Made by a program: the position numbers and the translations under genes
Assembly (NCBI RefSeq): GCF_004001325.1
Contig: NZ_AP018722.1
Location: 372,001 to 436,000, forward strand
Direction of reading: 5' to 3'
DNA from: Thiomicrorhabdus aquaedulcis
GTDB lineage: Bacteria; Pseudomonadota; Gammaproteobacteria; Thiomicrospirales; Thiomicrospiraceae
Length of the DNA: 64,000 nt
The notes under the pieces: generated by a model
Told to the model about the DNA's origin: nothing
What the model saw: the letters and a program-made list of their open reading frames with translations, nothing else
Database searches by the model: none
Shown: piece by piece, positions 26,355 through 35,285 of the stretch
Position numbering within the stretch: position 1 is the stretch's first letter
Layout: every line of letters begins with the position of its first letter

Positions 26355-29315
26355 ATGAAACGACCAGGTAAAAAAATTGAACAGAACGAAATGGGCTCAG
26401 AAACGTTTTTGGGTTATGTGGTGGGAATCGGTGCTTCAGCCGGCGGATTAGAAGCCTTAGAACGCTTTTTTTCGACGTGTCCTTACGATTCAGGTTTAGC
26501 GTTTGTGGTGGTGCAACATTTATCACCAGACCATAAAAGCATGATGGCCGATTTATTATCACGATACACTAAAATGCCTATTCATCTGGTCGAGCATGGT
26601 ATGTTAATACGCGCCAATTGCGTGTATTTAATTCCGGCTGGTACCTTAATGAGAATTGTAAATCATCATTTTCAACTCACACCAAAATCACCGCACATTT
26701 TTACGCTGCCCATCGACATCTTTTTAAATTCATTGTCTGAAAATTATCACGCGCACGCTATTGGCGTAATTTTGTCGGGTACTGGTTCAGATGGTACTCG
26801 TGGGGCTTACGCGATTAATGACGAGGGTGGATTTTTATTAGCCCAAGAACCTGCCTCTGCTAAGTTTGATGGCATGCCCAACAGTGTGATTGCAACAGGC
26901 CTGGTAGATGAGATTTTACCGGCCGAAGCCTTGGCCGCGCGCATTATCGCCCATACCATCAACCCACAAAAAAAGGTTGCCTTGCCCATTGCGGCCATTA
27001 ATGAAAGACCCTTTGACGAAGATTCGGCATTAGAAATGATTTTTCAACGCCTTGCCCAGTCAGGTGGTGTGGATTTTCACGATTATAAAATGGCCACAGT
27101 CTCGCGCCGTTTAGAGCGCAGAATGCAGGTTAAACGCATCGCTAATGTTCAAGATTACGCCCTGTTACTAGAAGAAGACTCTGTTGAAGTTGCTAATTTG
27201 CGTAGGGAGTTGTTTATTCCTGTCACCAGCTTTTTTAGAGATACGTTAGCGTTTGCTGAGTTGTCTAAAGTGGCTGTGCACAACATCGTTTTAAAAGTCC
27301 CTGCGGGCGAAACGATTCGAGTTTGGTCAGCGGGTGTTGCTACGGGTGAAGAGGTTTATTCGATTGCTATGCTGTTTATGGAGGCGTTTGAGCAGGAAAA
27401 ACGTTGGCCTAATTTAAAAATATTTGCAACCGACGCTAACCCGCTTATTTTAGAAATGGCCGCCGCAGGACAGTACCCAGAATCGATTGCCGCCGAATTG
27501 ACTCCGGAACGCTTAGAGCGGTTTTTTTATAAAACGGGGTCGTCATTTACCATTAAGCCTGAGTTAAGACAATGCGTTGTCTTTGCGCGCCATAATTTGC
27601 TGGTAGACCCTCCGTTTACGCGCATGGATTTAGTTTCTTGCCGCAATACCTTAATTTACTTTAAAGCCGAAGCCCAAGTTAAAGCATTGCACCGATTGCA
27701 GTATGCCACCAAGGCAGAAGGCTATTTATTTTTAGGGTCTAGTGAGTCTTTGGGGGGAATGAACAAAAGTTTTACCACCTTAAGCAATAAATATAAATTA
27801 TTTCAGAGAAATCAAGCTAGCCTGCCTTTTGTGCTCGAGGCTAATATTGGTGAAAATAGTTTATATCTTCCACAAGTGGTTAAACGCAATAAAAGCAACT
27901 TAAGAACGCGGGTTTTAAATGACATTTCACTGATAGATGAGTCTACGGCAAGTTTGTTAAAAGCCTATGCACCACCGTCTATTTTGGTGAATGAACGCCA
28001 TGAAGTCATTCATATTTTTGGCGACTTGCAATCGTATTTAAAGTTGCGTGAAGGTTCGGCCAGCTTAGACATTAATCGTGTTTTGCCCGAGGTGCTGGTG
28101 TCGGTCGTGTCGGCTTTGCTGTACAAAGCCTTTAAGGATAAAACCACGCTTTATTCTGATATGGTAACGTTAAAAGCCAATGACCAATCACAACGAACGT
28201 TACGGCTTTGCGTAAGGCCGGTACACATTGAGTCAGATGATCGATATGCGCTGGTGGTGTTTGAAGAACAAATGTCCAAATCGGCCATAGATTTTAAAGT
28301 GGTTGATATTGACGCTCAAACCAGTGAGCGCATAGAGGTTTTACAGCTAGCCTTAGCGGCCACGCGTGAGAGTCTTCAGGCTACGATTGAAGAGTTAGAA
28401 ACTTCTAACGAAGAGTTGCAAGCCACCAACGAAGAGTTGATGGCCTCTAATGAAGAGCTTCAAAGCTCTAATGAAGAGCTCCAGTCGGTTAATGAAGAAA
28501 TGAATACGGTGAATGCTGAGTTTCAAGAAAAAGTTTTGCGCCTTAATCAAGCAAATGCCGATTTAGACAGTATGGCTAAAGCGGTGGGCGTGGCCACTAT
28601 TTTTGTAGATCCGCAATTGCAAATAACGCGTTTTACCGCCGATGTAGTGGGTTTGTTTAAATTACGCGACACCGACATTGGGCGGCCATTAAGCGATATT
28701 AGGCACACGTTGCACGACACTGATTTAACCCATTATTTTGAAACCACGCTCAAAACCGGACGGGTGTTTGAGCAAGAAGTGAGCAGTGAAAACGGCCACA
28801 CTTATTTGCTTAGAATTTTGCCTTACCATGTGCCTTCATCTCATCTTCCTGGCGCAGTAGCCACCTTTACCGATGTAAGTGCCATACAAGACAAGTTGCG
28901 CCTACAAGCCATATTAAACGCCTTACCTGAGCATTTGGCGGTCTTGGCTCACGATGGCAGCATTGCCATGGTGAATGAAGCATGGCGTCGTTTTGCCAAA
29001 GCCAACGGCGACCCACTTTTATTGCATTCGGCTGAGGGCAGTAACTATTTAGAAGCCTGTCAGATTTTAGACGAGTCGGCTCAAACATCTTCTAATAAAG
29101 GGGACGATAATTCCGACCTTGTTTCTGCCCAAAAAGCCTATTTTGGGGTTAAAGGCGTTTTAGAAGGTCGACTTGCCTTTTTTAGCCACAAATATCCATG
29201 CCATAGCCCAACCGAAAAACGCTGGTTTGTCATGAATGTAGCGCCCATTTTAGGTCAGTACGAATACGGCGTGGTGGTGAGTCACAACAATATTACAGCT
29301 TGGGTTGATGAATAA
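26355..29315 (+). CDS. CheB-CheR-PAS fusion signalling protein
   Basis: A 986-residue cytoplasmic fusion. An N-terminal CheB methylesterase domain without a receiver (about residues 18-200) has its catalytic triad: Ser28 in GIGASAGG, the His in VVQHLSPDH and the Asp in SGTGSDGTRG. The CheR methyltransferase domain (about 225-490) has SAM loop VWSAGVATGEEVYSIAM, with Val in place of the usual Cys. A PAS-like segment and a coiled coil of repeated SNEELQ/TNEEL units (about 680-725) follow, then two PAS domains to the end. AAGGAAG precedes the ATG. The product starts 53 bp after BLUF and overlaps the next gene. Such fusions are sensory adaptors; true receptor methylation is unproven. Confidence 0.9.
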   Translation: MKRPGKKIEQNEMGSETFLGYVVGIGASAGGLEALERFFSTCPYDSGLAFVVVQHLSPDHKSMMADLLSRYTKMPIHLVEHGMLIRANCVYLIPAGTLMRIVNHHFQLTPKSPHIFTLPIDIFLNSLSENYHAHAIGVILSGTGSDGTRGAYAINDEGGFLLAQEPASAKFDGMPNSVIATGLVDEILPAEALAARIIAHTINPQKKVALPIAAINERPFDEDSALEMIFQRLAQSGGVDFHDYKMATVSRRLERRMQVKRIANVQDYALLLEEDSVEVANLRRELFIPVTSFFRDTLAFAELSKVAVHNIVLKVPAGETIRVWSAGVATGEEVYSIAMLFMEAFEQEKRWPNLKIFATDANPLILEMAAAGQYPESIAAELTPERLERFFYKTGSSFTIKPELRQCVVFARHNLLVDPPFTRMDLVSCRNTLIYFKAEAQVKALHRLQYATKAEGYLFLGSSESLGGMNKSFTTLSNKYKLFQRNQASLPFVLEANIGENSLYLPQVVKRNKSNLRTRVLNDISLIDESTASLLKAYAPPSILVNERHEVIHIFGDLQSYLKLREGSASLDINRVLPEVLVSVVSALLYKAFKDKTTLYSDMVTLKANDQSQRTLRLCVRPVHIESDDRYALVVFEEQMSKSAIDFKVVDIDAQTSERIEVLQLALAATRESLQATIEELETSNEELQATNEELMASNEELQSSNEELQSVNEEMNTVNAEFQEKVLRLNQANADLDSMAKAVGVATIFVDPQLQITRFTADVVGLFKLRDTDIGRPLSDIRHTLHDTDLTHYFETTLKTGRVFEQEVSSENGHTYLLRILPYHVPSSHLPGAVATFTDVSAIQDKLRLQAILNALPEHLAVLAHDGSIAMVNEAWRRFAKANGDPLLLHSAEGSNYLEACQILDESAQTSSNKGDDNSDLVSAQKAYFGVKGVLEGRLAFFSHKYPCHSPTEKRWFVMNVAPILGQYEYGVVVSHNNITAWVDE

Positions 29316-31965
29316 TCTCATGAGTGAACGTTTAAACAATCAACCGGATCCAAGCCACAATACACTTACTGAGCAAGAACGCTCTTCGTTGCGTGAAAAA
29401 GCCTTGCAGGCATTGTCTAACGGCGATTTGCAATTGCAGGGCATTACCCAAATACAACAGGCTACATTAGACAGTGTGTTTGAAGAGTTGCGAATTTATC
29501 AAGCCGAATTAGAAATTCAAAATCAAACATTACGCTTAGCGCAAACTCAACTGCAATTAAGTCAAACACTGTATCAAATGCTGTTTGAATCATTGCCCAT
29601 GGCAGCCCTGGTGTTAAATTCAATGGGGGTGATTGTTCAGGTTAATAATGAAGCCATGCGGTTGCTGGTATTGTCCCAACGTCGGCACTTGGTTAATCAC
29701 TCTATTTATCGTTATATAGCGCAAGAAGGCGCTAGCTGGCTGGCGCATCGGCTAACTCAGGGGCACACACACACCATATCAGAGCAGCAAATGGAGGTCT
29801 ATACCGCACAAGGCACCCAGTTGGTGGCCGCCCATTTGGTTCGATTGCCTATTGATTCTATGCAAGCGCAATCGGAGCATAAATTTATAATTTTGCTGGC
29901 CGATTTAAGCCTAGAAGTTGCTAAACAAGAGCAATGGCAATTGTTTGAATCCATTATTAACAACAGCCCAACTTTAATTTACGCATTTGACCGCGAGGGG
30001 CAATGCATTTTAGCCAATAACAAAATGGTTGAGCAGATGGGTTTAAGCGACACGTCTGAAATCATAGGAAAAAATAGAGTCGATATCATTAACTCACAAG
30101 ATGCCAATGTGCATTTTGAAAATGACGGCTTGGTCTTTTCAACCGGACACTCTATTGGTTTTGAAGAAGGTTTTTTACATCAAGAACATCAGCGCTATTA
30201 TCTAAGCAATAAGTTTCCCCTCAAAAATCTTAATAATGAAATTTATGCAGTCGCGGGTATTTCGTTAGACATTACCGAACAGCGAATGAGTGAAATTCGT
30301 TTAAAAATTGCCTTACAGGTTTTTTCACAGGGGCAGGAAGGTATTTTAATATGCGATCATAATCAGCAAATACTGTCGGTTAACCATGCGTTTGAGGCGA
30401 TTACTGGCTTTAGTGAAATTGAAATGATAGGCAAAAATCCACGAATTTTAGCCTCTGGCAAACACCCTTTGTCTTTTTACCAATCCTTGTGGCAGTCACT
30501 TTTATCTGACGGTAAGTGGTCGGGTGAGATATGGAACCGACGCAAAAGTGGCGATGTTTACCCGCAGTTTTTAACCATTAGTTTGGTGTACGATTCGTTT
30601 GGCCAAGTTACACATTATTTAGGTGTTTTTAGCGACATTACTGCGCGCAAAGCCGCCGAAGAAGAGATTCAATATTTAGCCTTTTACGACTCTCTCACCG
30701 GCACGGCCAATCGGTTTTTATTGCGCGAGCGTGTAGAGCAAAAAATAAGAGAGGCTGATCGCAACGAATTAGAATTTGCTATTTTGTACATTGATTTAGA
30801 CCACTTTAAAGAAATCAACGACGTTTACGGTCACGATGCTGGGGACGCATTACTTAAAAAAGTCACGTCCAGAATTTTGGATCAAATTCGCAAACAAGAC
30901 ACATTAAGCCGTATTGGAGGTGATGAGTTTGTGTTAATGCTGGATGAAATTAACAGCACGCAAGCTCTTTACACAGCACAAAAAATTGTATCACTTTTGG
31001 TTGCTCCTTATTTTATTGACGGCTTAGAAATGAATATTTCAGCGTCCATTGGTTTGGCTATTTATCCCGAACATGCGCAAGACTTTGACTCATTGCTAAA
31101 ATATTCGGACGTGGCGATGTATCAATCTAAAACCAATGGCCGCAATAGTTGCACGGTCTTTGAAAATTGGATGATTAAAACCTCGCAAGAGTTTATTACC
31201 ATCGATGTAGCGTTGCGTAACGCCATATTGGCACAGCAATTACAATTGGTTTTTCAGCCGCAAATTTCGTTTGTAACCCAGCAAGTTGAAGGTTTCGAGG
31301 CTCTGTTGCGCTGGACGCATCCCGATTTAGGTGAAGTGTCGCCAGCGATTTTTATTCCCATTGCCGAAAAGTCCGATTTAATTGTTGAGATTTCTGACTG
31401 GGTCATTCAAAAAAGTTTAGACACCTTGAGCCACCTTCAATCAGAAGGTTTTATTGCGCCTTGTATTAGCGTAAATATTTCTGCGCGTGAGTTTATTCAC
31501 CCCAACTTTGTGGGGCGAATTAAAAGGCACTTGGAGCGATACCCCACTTTAAAACCGGCCTGTTTAGAGCTTGAGTTAACAGAAAGGGTTGCTATACACG
31601 AGCCCGAAAAAGTAAGGAATATTTTTGAGCAACTCAATGCAATGGGGGTTTTACTGGCTTTAGACGATTTTGGTACAGATTATTCTTCGCTTAACACGCT
31701 TAAAAATTTGCCACTGCAAAGGTTAAAAATTGACATGTCTTTTGTTAAAGGCGTTATCGACCATCATCAAGACGCGAGCGTGTGTCACGCCATTATTGCC
31801 ATGGCAAAAGCACTCAAGCTTAATACGGTGGTAGAAGGCGTGGAGACACTTGAGCAGGCCAACTTTTTTAAACAAGCGGGTGCAAACACGGCACAAGGTT
31901 ATTGGTTTGCCAAGCCTATGCACATTCAAGCGCTAAAAAATTGGTTACAAGCGCGTAATCAGTAG
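29308..31965 (+). CDS. PAS-GGDEF-EAL cyclic-di-GMP turnover protein
   Basis: Start taken at the ATG 29308, overlapping the upstream stop by 8 bp; MSERLNNQ at 29320 is an alternative. The 885-residue protein carries a short coiled coil, three PAS domains (about 70-190, 210-330, 335-450), a GGDEF domain with RIGGDEF and an upstream RKQD inhibitory site, and an EAL domain. The EAL domain has EGFEALLRW, SVNISAREF, ELELTERV, LALDDFGTDYSSL, LKIDMSFVKG and EGVETLEQ, so all metal and catalytic residues look intact. Both diguanylate cyclase and phosphodiesterase activities are possible. No membrane segment is present. Confidence 0.93.
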   Translation: MNNLMSERLNNQPDPSHNTLTEQERSSLREKALQALSNGDLQLQGITQIQQATLDSVFEELRIYQAELEIQNQTLRLAQTQLQLSQTLYQMLFESLPMAALVLNSMGVIVQVNNEAMRLLVLSQRRHLVNHSIYRYIAQEGASWLAHRLTQGHTHTISEQQMEVYTAQGTQLVAAHLVRLPIDSMQAQSEHKFIILLADLSLEVAKQEQWQLFESIINNSPTLIYAFDREGQCILANNKMVEQMGLSDTSEIIGKNRVDIINSQDANVHFENDGLVFSTGHSIGFEEGFLHQEHQRYYLSNKFPLKNLNNEIYAVAGISLDITEQRMSEIRLKIALQVFSQGQEGILICDHNQQILSVNHAFEAITGFSEIEMIGKNPRILASGKHPLSFYQSLWQSLLSDGKWSGEIWNRRKSGDVYPQFLTISLVYDSFGQVTHYLGVFSDITARKAAEEEIQYLAFYDSLTGTANRFLLRERVEQKIREADRNELEFAILYIDLDHFKEINDVYGHDAGDALLKKVTSRILDQIRKQDTLSRIGGDEFVLMLDEINSTQALYTAQKIVSLLVAPYFIDGLEMNISASIGLAIYPEHAQDFDSLLKYSDVAMYQSKTNGRNSCTVFENWMIKTSQEFITIDVALRNAILAQQLQLVFQPQISFVTQQVEGFEALLRWTHPDLGEVSPAIFIPIAEKSDLIVEISDWVIQKSLDTLSHLQSEGFIAPCISVNISAREFIHPNFVGRIKRHLERYPTLKPACLELELTERVAIHEPEKVRNIFEQLNAMGVLLALDDFGTDYSSLNTLKNLPLQRLKIDMSFVKGVIDHHQDASVCHAIIAMAKALKLNTVVEGVETLEQANFFKQAGANTAQGYWFAKPMHIQALKNWLQARNQ

Positions 31966-32045
31966 TAAGCGTTTGCGCGTTTGTTGTATTGCTCTTAACA
32001 AGGCGGGTGGTTAAATATAGTGCTTTTAAAATTGTCGTAAACCTT

Positions 32046-32051
32046 TATAAT
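32046..32051 (+). promoter_or_regulatory. -10 element for tRNA-Arg
   Basis: TATAAT ends 16 bp before the mature tRNA 5' end. The -35 region is poor (CTTTTA at 17-bp spacing). Confidence 0.55.
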
Positions 32052-32067
32052 ACGGCATTCTTACTAT

Positions 32068-32144
32068 GCGCTTGTAGCTCAGCTGGATAGAGCGTCCCCC
32101 TCCGGAGGGGAAGGCCGGGGGTTCAAATCCTCTCAAGCGCACCA
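32068..32144 (+). tRNA. tRNA-Arg (anticodon CCG)
   Basis: A 77-nt cloverleaf: acceptor GCGCTTG/CAAGCGC with encoded CCA, D arm GCTC...GAGC, anticodon stem TCCCC/GGGGA with loop CTCCGGA (anticodon CCG at positions 34-36), and T loop TTCAAAT on a wobble-containing stem. It reads CGG codons. Confidence 0.96.
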
Positions 32145-32208
32145 TCTTTGTACCTTCTTTGTTTTTCTTATTTTAATCGTTTTTTATTCGTCCATTCACT
32201 CGCGCTCA

Positions 32209-32228
32209 TGCAAAGGTCTCATCATTGC
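32209..32228. repeat. 20-bp direct repeat, copy A
   Basis: TGCAAAGGTCTCATCATTGC, identical to 34787-34806. It lies between the tRNA and hemH. Function unknown. Confidence 0.85.
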
Positions 32229-32353
32229 GGTGCTGTCCGTTTTTATGTTTGATGACGATTCTTAGAGTTTGAACCACTTGTTATCGTTTGTTGTGGTTTA
32301 TTGTGGCTTGCTGTGACTTGTTTGGACTGGGCTAGAATTAACCACAGTTTGTG

Positions 32354-32382
32354 AATAAAGGCCTTTTTACAAAGGCCTTATT
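32354..32382. terminator. Hairpin between tRNA-Arg and hemH
   Basis: AATAAAGGCCTTT and AAAGGCCTTATT form a 12-bp stem with one bulged A and a short loop, 18 bp beyond the hemH stop. The T tracts are weak, so this is a possible terminator for either strand. Confidence 0.5.
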
Positions 32383-32400
32383 CGTTATAGGCTACGCTGT

Positions 32401-33519
32401 TTAAAAAGGACAACCCATGGCTTGGGCGTTTTGCTTAACGGTGTCGCGTTCTGCTTGATCTTGTGCGGCGTTAAAGCCGTCACGCTCGTACCAGCCGTGG
32501 GTGTGTTGCAGAATAAGTTCGGCCAGCGCATCGGCGTGATCAGGGCGGTCGTTTAGGCATTTAATGTAGCTAAATTTTTCGCCGCCCGATTCCATAAAAT
32601 ACTCGTGGTTTTCTTCGCCAATTTCTTCAATGGTTTCTAAACAGTCGGCCGAAAACCCAGGGCAAATAACCTGAATATCTTTAATGCCCAGGCCTGGTAA
32701 GGCTTTCATGGTGGCATCGGTGTAGGGTTTAATCCACTCTTCGCGGCCAAAAATAGACTGAAATGTCACTTTGTATTGTTCTTTGCTCAAGCCCAATTCT
32801 TGCGCTAATAAGCGCGAGGTAACGTGGCAATCGCAATGATATGGGTCGCCGTTGTCCAAATAACGCTGTGGCACGCCATGATACGACATCACCAATAATT
32901 GCGGTTGACCATGAATGGCTTGGTGCTCACGAATGCTGGCGGCCAAGGCTTTGATGTAGCTGGGTGCGCGGTGGTATTGGTTGATAAAACGCATTTCGGG
33001 AATCCAGCGCCATTTTTGCAACTCGGTCGTGACCGCATCAAAGGTCGATGCCGTGGTAGCACCAGCGTATTGCGGATACAGTGGCAGCACAATAATACGC
33101 TCACAGCCTTTGGCTTGCAGGGCTTGCAACGCGCTGGCAATGGATGGATTGCCATAACGCATGCCCAGTTCAAATTCTACCGGGCCTTTAAAGTGAGGGC
33201 GTACGCGCTGGGCAATTGCCTCAACTTGGCGCTTGGCAATGTTTAATAATGGCGCACCTTCGCCTTCACTGTCCCATACAGAGGCATAGGCCTCAGCTGA
33301 TTTAGCGGGGCGGGTGTTTAAAATAATCCCGTTTAAAATTAATTTCCATAACCAGCGTGCTGGCGGCGGCTCAACCACGCGCGTGTCGGATAAAAACTCT
33401 TTTAAATAGCGTTTTAACGCCGCTTTGGTGGGGGCGTCTGGCGTGCCTAAGTTGGTGATAAGCACGCCGGTTGCACTGGCCGAACCATGTTGGTAGTTGG
33501 TGTAAGATTGATAGAGCAA
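32401..33519 (-). CDS. hemH: Ferrochelatase
   Basis: A 372-residue enzyme that inserts Fe2+ into protoporphyrin IX, the last step of heme synthesis. It has VLITNLGTPDAPT at the N-terminus, the catalytic His in VMSYHGVPQRYL (about residue 210), and Glu residues in ETIEEIGEENHEYF (about 290). The start is a TTG (TTGCTCTAT) behind GGGAG, with no in-frame ATG before the conserved region. Peripheral membrane protein. It carries an 11/12 palindrome copy at 32687. Divergent from argC. Confidence 0.95.
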   Translation of the reverse strand: MLYQSYTNYQHGSASATGVLITNLGTPDAPTKAALKRYLKEFLSDTRVVEPPPARWLWKLILNGIILNTRPAKSAEAYASVWDSEGEGAPLLNIAKRQVEAIAQRVRPHFKGPVEFELGMRYGNPSIASALQALQAKGCERIIVLPLYPQYAGATTASTFDAVTTELQKWRWIPEMRFINQYHRAPSYIKALAASIREHQAIHGQPQLLVMSYHGVPQRYLDNGDPYHCDCHVTSRLLAQELGLSKEQYKVTFQSIFGREEWIKPYTDATMKALPGLGIKDIQVICPGFSADCLETIEEIGEENHEYFMESGGEKFSYIKCLNDRPDHADALAELILQHTHGWYERDGFNAAQDQAERDTVKQNAQAMGCPF

Positions 33520-33728
33520 AACGACTCTCCCGAGTTTGAGTGTTAATGAGGCTTAAAAGGTAAACCGAAGATAAACCGAATATAAACCAAACGTTTGATT
33601 GGGTTGTGTGCAAGCCGCACGAAAATTTAAAAATTTATTTTACAGACTCTATCGGTTTAAAACAGAGTTTTTAACTGGGTTTTTGGTTAAAATGACGTCT
33701 CTTAAATTTACACTAAAGGAACCACGTC

Positions 33729-34784
33729 ATGGGAAGCTCGTCGCATAAAATTCAAGTTGGCATTGTGGGTGGCACCGGATACACCGGGGTTGAGTTATTG
33801 CGTTTATTGGCCAATCATCCTTATGCCGAGGTGATGGCCATTACCTCGCGCAGCGAAGTGGGATTAAAGGTCGCTGATCTGTTTCCTAATTTACGTGGTT
33901 TTTACGATTTGGCATTCTCCGAGCCAAGTTTAGCGGTGTTAACCCAATGTGACGTGGTGTTTTTTGCCACACCACACGGAGTGGCCATGAGCATGACGCC
34001 CGATTTATTAGCCGCCGGCGTACGCGTAATTGACTTGGCTGCCGACTTTAGAATTGACGATTTAAACGTTTGGGAAACCTGGTACGGCATGGCGCATACC
34101 TGCCCCGAAGTGATGAGCGAGGTGGTGTATGGCTTGCCCGAGATAAATCGTGACAAAATCGAAACGGCACGAGTTGTAGCCAACCCGGGTTGTTATCCTA
34201 CCGCCGTGCAGTTGGGCTTTATGCCATTGTTAAAAGCCGGTTTAATTGACATTGACCATCTGGTGGCCGATGCTAAGTCGGGCATCAGCGGAGCAGGGCG
34301 CGGAGCCAAAGTGGACTCGTTAGCGGCCGAAACCAGCGAAGGTTTTAAAGCCTATGGCATTAACGGTCATCGTCATCTGCCCGAAATTAGACAAGGTTTA
34401 AACTTAATGGTGGATGCCAATGTTAACATCACTTTTGTGCCGCACTTAATTCCGACCATTCGCGGCATCGAGGCGACTTTGTACGGCAAGTTAACGCGCA
34501 ATGTTTCACAGCAAGATTTACAAACTTTGTTTGAAGACGCTTACGCGCAAGAGCCGTTTGTGGATGTGATGCCAGCCAATAGTTTTCCCGATACGCGGAT
34601 GGTAAAAGGCTCTAATATGTGCCGCATGGCGGTGTATCGTCCACAGGGTGGCGATGTGGTGGTGGTAACCTCGGTTATTGATAACCTGGTAAAAGGTGCG
34701 TCAGGTCAAGCCATTCAAAACATGAACATTATGTTTGGGTTAGATGAAACCGCTGGGTTGCACGTGGTGGCGTTGTTGCCGTAA
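33729..34784 (+). CDS. argC: N-acetyl-gamma-glutamyl-phosphate reductase
   Basis: The 351-residue enzyme has the NADP-binding [17 protein letters not shown] (about 12-28), the catalytic Cys in [10 protein letters not shown] (about 150-159) and HRHLPEI near 218. It performs the third step of arginine biosynthesis. AAAGGAACC precedes the ATG. No other arg genes are near. Confidence 0.97.
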   Translation: MGSSSHKIQVGIVGGTGYTGVELLRLLANHPYAEVMAITSRSEVGLKVADLFPNLRGFYDLAFSEPSLAVLTQCDVVFFATPHGVAMSMTPDLLAAGVRVIDLAADFRIDDLNVWETWYGMAHTCPEVMSEVVYGLPEINRDKIETARVVANPGCYPTAVQLGFMPLLKAGLIDIDHLVADAKSGISGAGRGAKVDSLAAETSEGFKAYGINGHRHLPEIRQGLNLMVDANVNITFVPHLIPTIRGIEATLYGKLTRNVSQQDLQTLFEDAYAQEPFVDVMPANSFPDTRMVKGSNMCRMAVYRPQGGDVVVVTSVIDNLVKGASGQAIQNMNIMFGLDETAGLHVVALLP

Positions 34785-34786
34785 CG

Positions 34787-34806
34787 TGCAAAGGTCTCAT
34801 CATTGC
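34787..34806. repeat. 20-bp direct repeat, copy B
   Basis: Identical to 32209-32228; begins 2 bp after the argC stop codon. Confidence 0.85.
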
Positions 34807-34827
34807 AATAAGGTTTTTTGATATACT

Positions 34828-34839
34828 ACCAGGCCTGGT
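34828..34839. repeat. 12-mer palindrome ACCAGGCCTGGT, copy 9
   Basis: Exact copy between argC and erpA. It is the first exact copy after a 9.6-kb gap. Confidence 0.95.
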
Positions 34840-34938
34840 CAATGTCTATTAGTTGTGTAAGGGGCTATTAAGCCTCTTGCATCAAATGACCAATAACCAC
34901 CGAGTTTTTCCCCTTAGTTAATACAAAGGATGCAGAAA

Positions 34939-35280
34939 ATGTCAGATATTCCAACGCCGTTAACCTTTACCAATGCCGCGGCCTCTAAGGTCAGTGGGTT
35001 AATTGAAGACGAACAAAACCCCAATTTAAAATTGCGTGTGTACATTACCGGTGGCGGTTGCTCGGGCTTTTCATACGGCTTTACGTTTGATGAAACTCAA
35101 AACGACGACGATACCATTGTGCAAAAAGAGGGGGTGACGTTATTGGTCGATTCCATGAGTTTTCAATATTTAGTCGGTGCCAAAATTGACTATTTAGAAG
35201 ATTTGCAAGGGGCTCGTTTTGTGATTGAAAACCCCAACGCCTCCACTACCTGTGGTTGCGGCTCGTCGTTTAGCGTTTAA
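34939..35280 (+). CDS. erpA: A-type iron-sulfur carrier ErpA
   Basis: Start at 34939 ([18 protein letters not shown]) behind AAAGGA; another ATG lies 9 bp earlier. The 113-residue protein has the three A-type cluster cysteines: Cys in GGGCSGFSY and the pair in TTCGCGSSF. The N-terminus resembles ErpA more than IscA. It delivers Fe-S clusters to apo-enzymes, including isoprenoid and respiratory targets. Citrate synthase begins within about 20 bp. Confidence 0.9.
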   Translation: MSDIPTPLTFTNAAASKVSGLIEDEQNPNLKLRVYITGGGCSGFSYGFTFDETQNDDDTIVQKEGVTLLVDSMSFQYLVGAKIDYLEDLQGARFVIENPNASTTCGCGSSFSV

Positions 35281-35285
35281 GTTTA

